NCBI GenBank assembly: GCA_021780935.1
Contig: JAJXXT010000106.1
Coordinates: 1 to 19,723 of the forward strand
DNA: 19,723 nucleotides
Reading direction: 5' to 3'
Origin: Pseudomonadota bacterium
Lineage (GTDB): Bacteria; Pseudomonadota; Alphaproteobacteria; Acetobacterales; Acetobacteraceae
In this document: positions 17,440 through 19,723 of the stretch, piece after piece
Position numbering within the stretch: the first letter of the stretch is position 1
How the letters are laid out: every line of letters begins with the position of its first letter
Program-made: the position numbers and the translations under genes
The notes under the pieces: model-generated
What the model saw: only the letters and a program-made list of their open reading frames with translations
The model's database searches: none
Told to the model about the DNA's origin: nothing

Positions 17440-18299
17440 TGCGTCTCCAGGACGCGGCGCAGCCGCTCGGGCTCGACGTGGGTATAGATCTGGGTGGTAG
17501 CGATGTCGGCGTGGCCGAGGAGCAGCTGCAGGCTACGCAGATCGGCCCCGCCGGCGAGCATGTGGGTCGCGAAGCAGTGCCGCAATACATGCGGTGACAC
17601 GCGCGCGGGGTCGAGCCCGGCGGCGGCGGCCAGCCTGCCGAGCATCAGCGCAAAGCCCCGGCGGGTCATCGCCCGACGCGGATCGCGACCGGGAAAGAGG
17701 AACCGGCTCGAAACCCCGCGCACCGCGAGCCACGCCGCCGCGGCCTCGCGCGCCGCCCCGGAGAGCGGCACCAGCCGCTCTCGGCCGCCCTTGCCGCGAA
17801 TCGTCAGGACCGGGGCCGCGGCGGTCACCGTCACGGCCGTCAGAGCCAGCAATTCGCTGACCCGGAGCCCGCCGGCGTAGAGAATCTCCAGCGCGGCACG
17901 CGCCTGCGCTCCCGCCACCGCAGGCCAGCGCTCGGCGGCCGCCAGCAAGGCGGCGATCTCCGCTTCGGTGAGGTATTTGGGCAGCGCGGGCTGCAGCCGT
18001 GGCGCGTCGAGCTGTGCCGTCGGATCATCCGCGCGGCGCTCCTCGCGCAGGAGGAAGCGGTAGAACTGGCGTAGCGCCGAGAGCCGGCGCGCCTGCGTGC
18101 GTGCCGCCAGTCCCCGCCCCACCAGGGCGGACAGATAGGCACGCAGCAGCGCCGCATCGGCGCTCGCCGGCGCCGCCCCGCGCGCCGCGGCGAACCCGGT
18201 AAAATCCTGCAGGTCCGCTGCATAGGCCGCCAGCGTATTCCGCGCCGCACCGCGCTCGGCGGCGAGCATTTCCAGGAACGCCTCGACGTGCCGGTCCAT
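17355..18299 (-). CDS. xerD: Tyrosine recombinase XerD
   Basis: Site-specific recombinase that with XerC resolves chromosome dimers at dif. The protein is 314 residues from ATG 18299. The N-terminal SAM-like domain (about 1-90) and the catalytic domain are complete. The catalytic residues are visible: R146 in GGLRVSEL, K170 in RGKGGRER, H237 and R240 in HVLRH, H263 in LGHADI and Y272 in IYTHV. XerD is favoured over XerC by overall resemblance, which is not decisive. A TTG at 18311 overlaps the stop of the upstream peptide gene (TTGA) and is an alternative start; the ATG gives the usual beginning. After the usual end near HPLA there is a tail of about 24 residues rich in Ser/Arg/Ala, encoded in the part that overlaps the NsrR-like gene antisense. 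Confidence 0.92.
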   Translation of the reverse strand: MDRHVEAFLEMLAAERGAARNTLAAYAADLQDFTGFAAARGAAPASADAALLRAYLSALVGRGLAARTQARRLSALRQFYRFLLREERRADDPTAQLDAPRLQPALPKYLTEAEIAALLAAAERWPAVAGAQARAALEILYAGGLRVSELLALTAVTVTAAAPVLTIRGKGGRERLVPLSGAAREAAAAWLAVRGVSSRFLFPGRDPRRAMTRRGFALMLGRLAAAAGLDPARVSPHVLRHCFATHMLAGGADLRSLQLLLGHADIATTQIYTHVEPERLRRVLETHHPLAAGAGNPSARASPARSSRSRSAKV

Positions 18300-18307
18300 G
18301 GCAGAGG

Positions 18308-18451
18308 TCAATGACCCTTGAAGCGGTCGTTGGTCAGAAGTTTCTCCACCGCCTGCGGGTGTGGGTGCGGGGGGAAGGCGCCGAGGACCAGCACCCCAAG
18401 CGCGGCGGCGATCAGACCCAGCAGAACGACGACGAGGAGCGTGGTGCGCAT
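18308..18451 (-). CDS. 47-residue single-pass membrane peptide upstream of xerD
   Basis: A small predicted protein: one hydrophobic segment (about residues 4-25, TLLVVVLLGLIAAALGVLVL), then AFPPHPHP and a soluble tail VEKLLTNDRFKGH. The short N-terminus is basic, so it could be a membrane anchor or an uncleaved signal. It ends 9 bases before the xerD ATG and overlaps the alternative xerD TTG start, so it is probably co-transcribed with xerD. I recall similar unnamed small proteins in related alphaproteobacteria, but cannot confirm this here. The open frame continues upstream to 18514, but that extension runs through a hairpin (18497-18522) and looks noncoding; ATG 18451 is preferred, with only a weak CCGGA element upstream. 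Function unknown. Confidence 0.65.
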   Translation of the reverse strand: MRTTLLVVVLLGLIAAALGVLVLGAFPPHPHPQAVEKLLTNDRFKGH

Positions 18452-18496
18452 GCGACTTGTTTGTCCGGAGCTGTGGCCGTTTTGCTCGAGCACGGT

Positions 18497-18522
18497 CCGA
18501 CCTGAAGGAATCATCAGGTCGG
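18497..18522. repeat. Perfect 9-base inverted repeat upstream of the small peptide/xerD unit
   Basis: CCGACCTGA (18497-18505) and TCAGGTCGG (18514-18522) are perfect inverted repeats around an 8-base centre. The feature sits 46 bases upstream of the peptide start in the divergent gap before aroKB. It could be an operator or an RNA hairpin in the leftward leader. No T tract follows in either direction, so a terminator is unlikely. Confidence 0.5.
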
Positions 18523-18549
18523 GCGGTCGTACTCTGGAACCATATGACT

Positions 18550-18614
18550 CTAGAGCGACTTATCTCGGATCTGCCCGGGCCGAAACGGCTCGGGCAGATC
18601 GGGGGTTGCTCTAG
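18550..18614. repeat. 65-base two-tier hairpin in the xerD-aroKB divergent gap
   Basis: The inner stem pairs 18568-18582 (GATCTGCCCGGGCCG) with 18586-18600, 15 pairs with one G-T, around the loop AAA. Outside a small internal loop, 18550-18560 (CTAGAGCGACT) pairs with 18604-18614 (GGTTGCTCTAG), 11 pairs including two G-T. The whole could be a transcribed stem-loop, a dispersed extragenic palindrome or a cruciform. No T tract follows. GCTCTAG from the outer arm recurs at 18701-18707. Confidence 0.6.
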
Positions 18615-18681
18615 CCCAGAATACGCGGAGGGGGAAACCGGCCCGGTCCGCCTTGGGCAATATTTCGTGATATCAATCGGT

Positions 18682-18710
18682 TTGCCTCGACGGGATCGGT
18701 GCTCTAGCTT
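18682..18710 (+). promoter_or_regulatory. Candidate aroKB promoter close to the start codon
   Basis: TTGCCT (18682-18687), 17 bases, then TAGCTT (18705-18710) resemble a modest sigma70 promoter. It would start transcription at about 18717, within a few bases of the aroKB ATG at 18719. The absence of any Shine-Dalgarno sequence ahead of that ATG fits a leaderless mRNA. This is by-eye evidence only. Confidence 0.3.
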
Positions 18711-18718
18711 CCCGGCTC

Positions 18719-19723
18719 ATGATCAGCCCGACGTCCACGCCAGCCCCGCACACCGCCCGCCCGACGCCCACCGAGCCGCCGCTGCGGGAGCTCTCCACCT
18801 CCGCCCCGACGCTGAAGGGGAGGAGCATCGTCCTGGTCGGACTGATGGGCGCCGGGAAAACCTCGATCGGGCGGCGCCTGGCCGCACGGCTCGGCATGCC
18901 GTTCCGGGACGCCGACGCCGAGATCGAGCTCGCGGCTGGTTGCACCGTCGGCGAAATATTCGAACGCTACGGCGAGCGCGCCTTCCGGGACGGCGAGCGC
19001 CGCGTCATCCGCCGCCTGCTCGGGGCCGAGCCGATCGTGCTGGCCTCCGGCGGCGGCGCGTTCATGGATGCGTCGACGCGGGCAACGATGCGCCAGGAGG
19101 CGGTCTCGGTCTGGCTGCGCTGCCCGTTGGCGGTGCTCGCCCATCGCGTCGCCGGCCGGAGCCATCGGCCGCTGCTCGCCGACGGCGACCCCGAGGCGGT
19201 TCTGGCCGGGCTGATGGCGGCGCGCTACCCGGTCTATGCCGAGGCCGACATCATCGTCGATTGCGGCGAGGACAGCGTGGACACAACCACGGCGCGCGTG
19301 TTGGCGGCGATCCTCGCCTGGAGCGAACCGCGGCGGGTGCGCGTGACCCTTGCCGCGCACCAATATGACGTCGTCGTCGGCGAGGGGCTGCTCGCCCGCG
19401 CCGGGGCTGTGCTGGCGCCGGTCCTGCCGCAGAAGCGGGCGGTCGTCGTCACCGATGCGACCGTGGCGCCGCTGCATCTGGACACGCTCCGCGCGAGTCT
19501 CGCCGCCACCGGCATCGACATTGCGACCGAGGTCGTGGTCGAGGCCGGCGAAACGGCGAAGACGGTGGCGACCTACGCCAGCATCGTCGACCAGATTCTC
19601 GCCGCCGGCATCGAGCGCCGCAGTGCGGTGGTCGCGCTCGGCGGTGGCGTCGTCGGCGACCTCGCCGGCTTCGCCGCCGCCACCACGCTACGCGGTCTGC
19701 CCTTCGTGCAGATTCCGACTACC
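18719..19723 (+). CDS. aroKB: Fused shikimate kinase / 3-dehydroquinate synthase, 3' end cut off
   Basis: One uninterrupted frame of 335 codons from ATG 18719 to the window end, with no stop between the two enzymes. Residues about 1-34 are a Pro/Thr-rich leader. Residues about 35-205 are shikimate kinase: Walker A GLMGAGKT (41-48), RDADAEIE with its shikimate-binding aspartates, SGGGAF, and the lid RSHRPLL. From about residue 207 (RVRVTLAAHQYDVVVGEGLL) it continues as 3-dehydroquinate synthase, with VVVTD, EAGETAKT and the NAD-binding ALGGGVVGDLAGFAAA at about 312-327. The two act at separate steps of the shikimate pathway (AroB second, AroK fifth). The upstream frame is closed by a stop at 18668, so the start is well defined although no ribosome site is visible. 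AroB is normally about 360 residues, so most of it lies beyond the edge. Confidence 0.93.
   Translation, partial: MISPTSTPAPHTARPTPTEPPLRELSTSAPTLKGRSIVLVGLMGAGKTSIGRRLAARLGMPFRDADAEIELAAGCTVGEIFERYGERAFRDGERRVIRRLLGAEPIVLASGGGAFMDASTRATMRQEAVSVWLRCPLAVLAHRVAGRSHRPLLADGDPEAVLAGLMAARYPVYAEADIIVDCGEDSVDTTTARVLAAILAWSEPRRVRVTLAAHQYDVVVGEGLLARAGAVLAPVLPQKRAVVVTDATVAPLHLDTLRASLAATGIDIATEVVVEAGETAKTVATYASIVDQILAAGIERRSAVVALGGGVVGDLAGFAAATTLRGLPFVQIPTT

Noticed and set aside
18361..19368. A 335-codon plus-strand open frame overlapping the start of aroKB
   Set aside because: It is in a different frame from the recognisable shikimate kinase and crosses both hairpins of the intergenic region.

Overview
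The window reads as chromosomal housekeeping DNA from a very GC-rich alphaproteobacterium, most likely in the Rhodospirillales/Acetobacteraceae. This rests on strong third-position G/C in every gene, the purC-purS-...-purQ-purL-bolA-grxD order, a single-ORF AroK-AroB fusion, a YjbE-type TerC protein, and proteins that look alphaproteobacterial. The genus is inference. I see no insertion sequence, prophage, CRISPR array or stretch of foreign composition. No gene-free stretch exceeds 300 bases; the longest is about 267 bases, at 18452-18718.

Layout. 1-2060 (minus): grpE then dnaK, with dnaK cut by the left edge. 2171-2250: a tRNA-Leu(UAA), then a minus-strand TerC-family membrane protein. 2974-5100 (plus): purB and an NRDE-family gene. 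5223-10066 (plus): a tight purine operon of purC, purS, a small secreted Rap1a/Tai-like protein, purQ and purL, with bolA and grxD behind it. 10082-11835 (minus): flhG and flhF-like genes overlapping by 4 bases, both reduced or divergent. 11942-12511 (plus): an AhpD-like carboxymuconolactone decarboxylase-fold gene. 12493-15761 (minus): two overlapping genes, a TPR-sulfotransferase followed by a TPR-glycosyltransferase. 15883-16839 (minus): accA. 16990-17439 (plus): an NsrR-like Rrf2 regulator whose 3' end overlaps xerD antisense. 17355-18451 (minus): a 47-residue membrane peptide gene and xerD. 18719-19723 (plus): a fused shikimate kinase/3-dehydroquinate synthase gene, cut by the right edge.

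How the genes work together. purC, purS, purQ, purL and purB supply IMP/AMP synthesis; PurS, PurQ and PurL form the three-part FGAM synthase. BolA and the CGFS glutaredoxin are an iron-sulfur handling pair. GrpE and DnaK are a chaperone and its exchange factor. FlhF and FlhG would place and count flagella. The nearby TPR-glycosyltransferase has the same layout as the flagellin glycosyltransferase FlmG of Caulobacter, so a flagellin or surface modification role is a reasonable guess but is not shown by sequence alone.

The observations most worth a second look are the Rap1a-like gene locked inside the pur operon, the paired degeneration of FlhF and FlhG, the two-enzyme TPR module, the AroK-AroB fusion with a possibly leaderless start, the dense inverted repeats upstream of it, and an operator-like inverted repeat over the purB promoter. 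I found no clearly new multi-gene system; the TPR pair is the nearest candidate.
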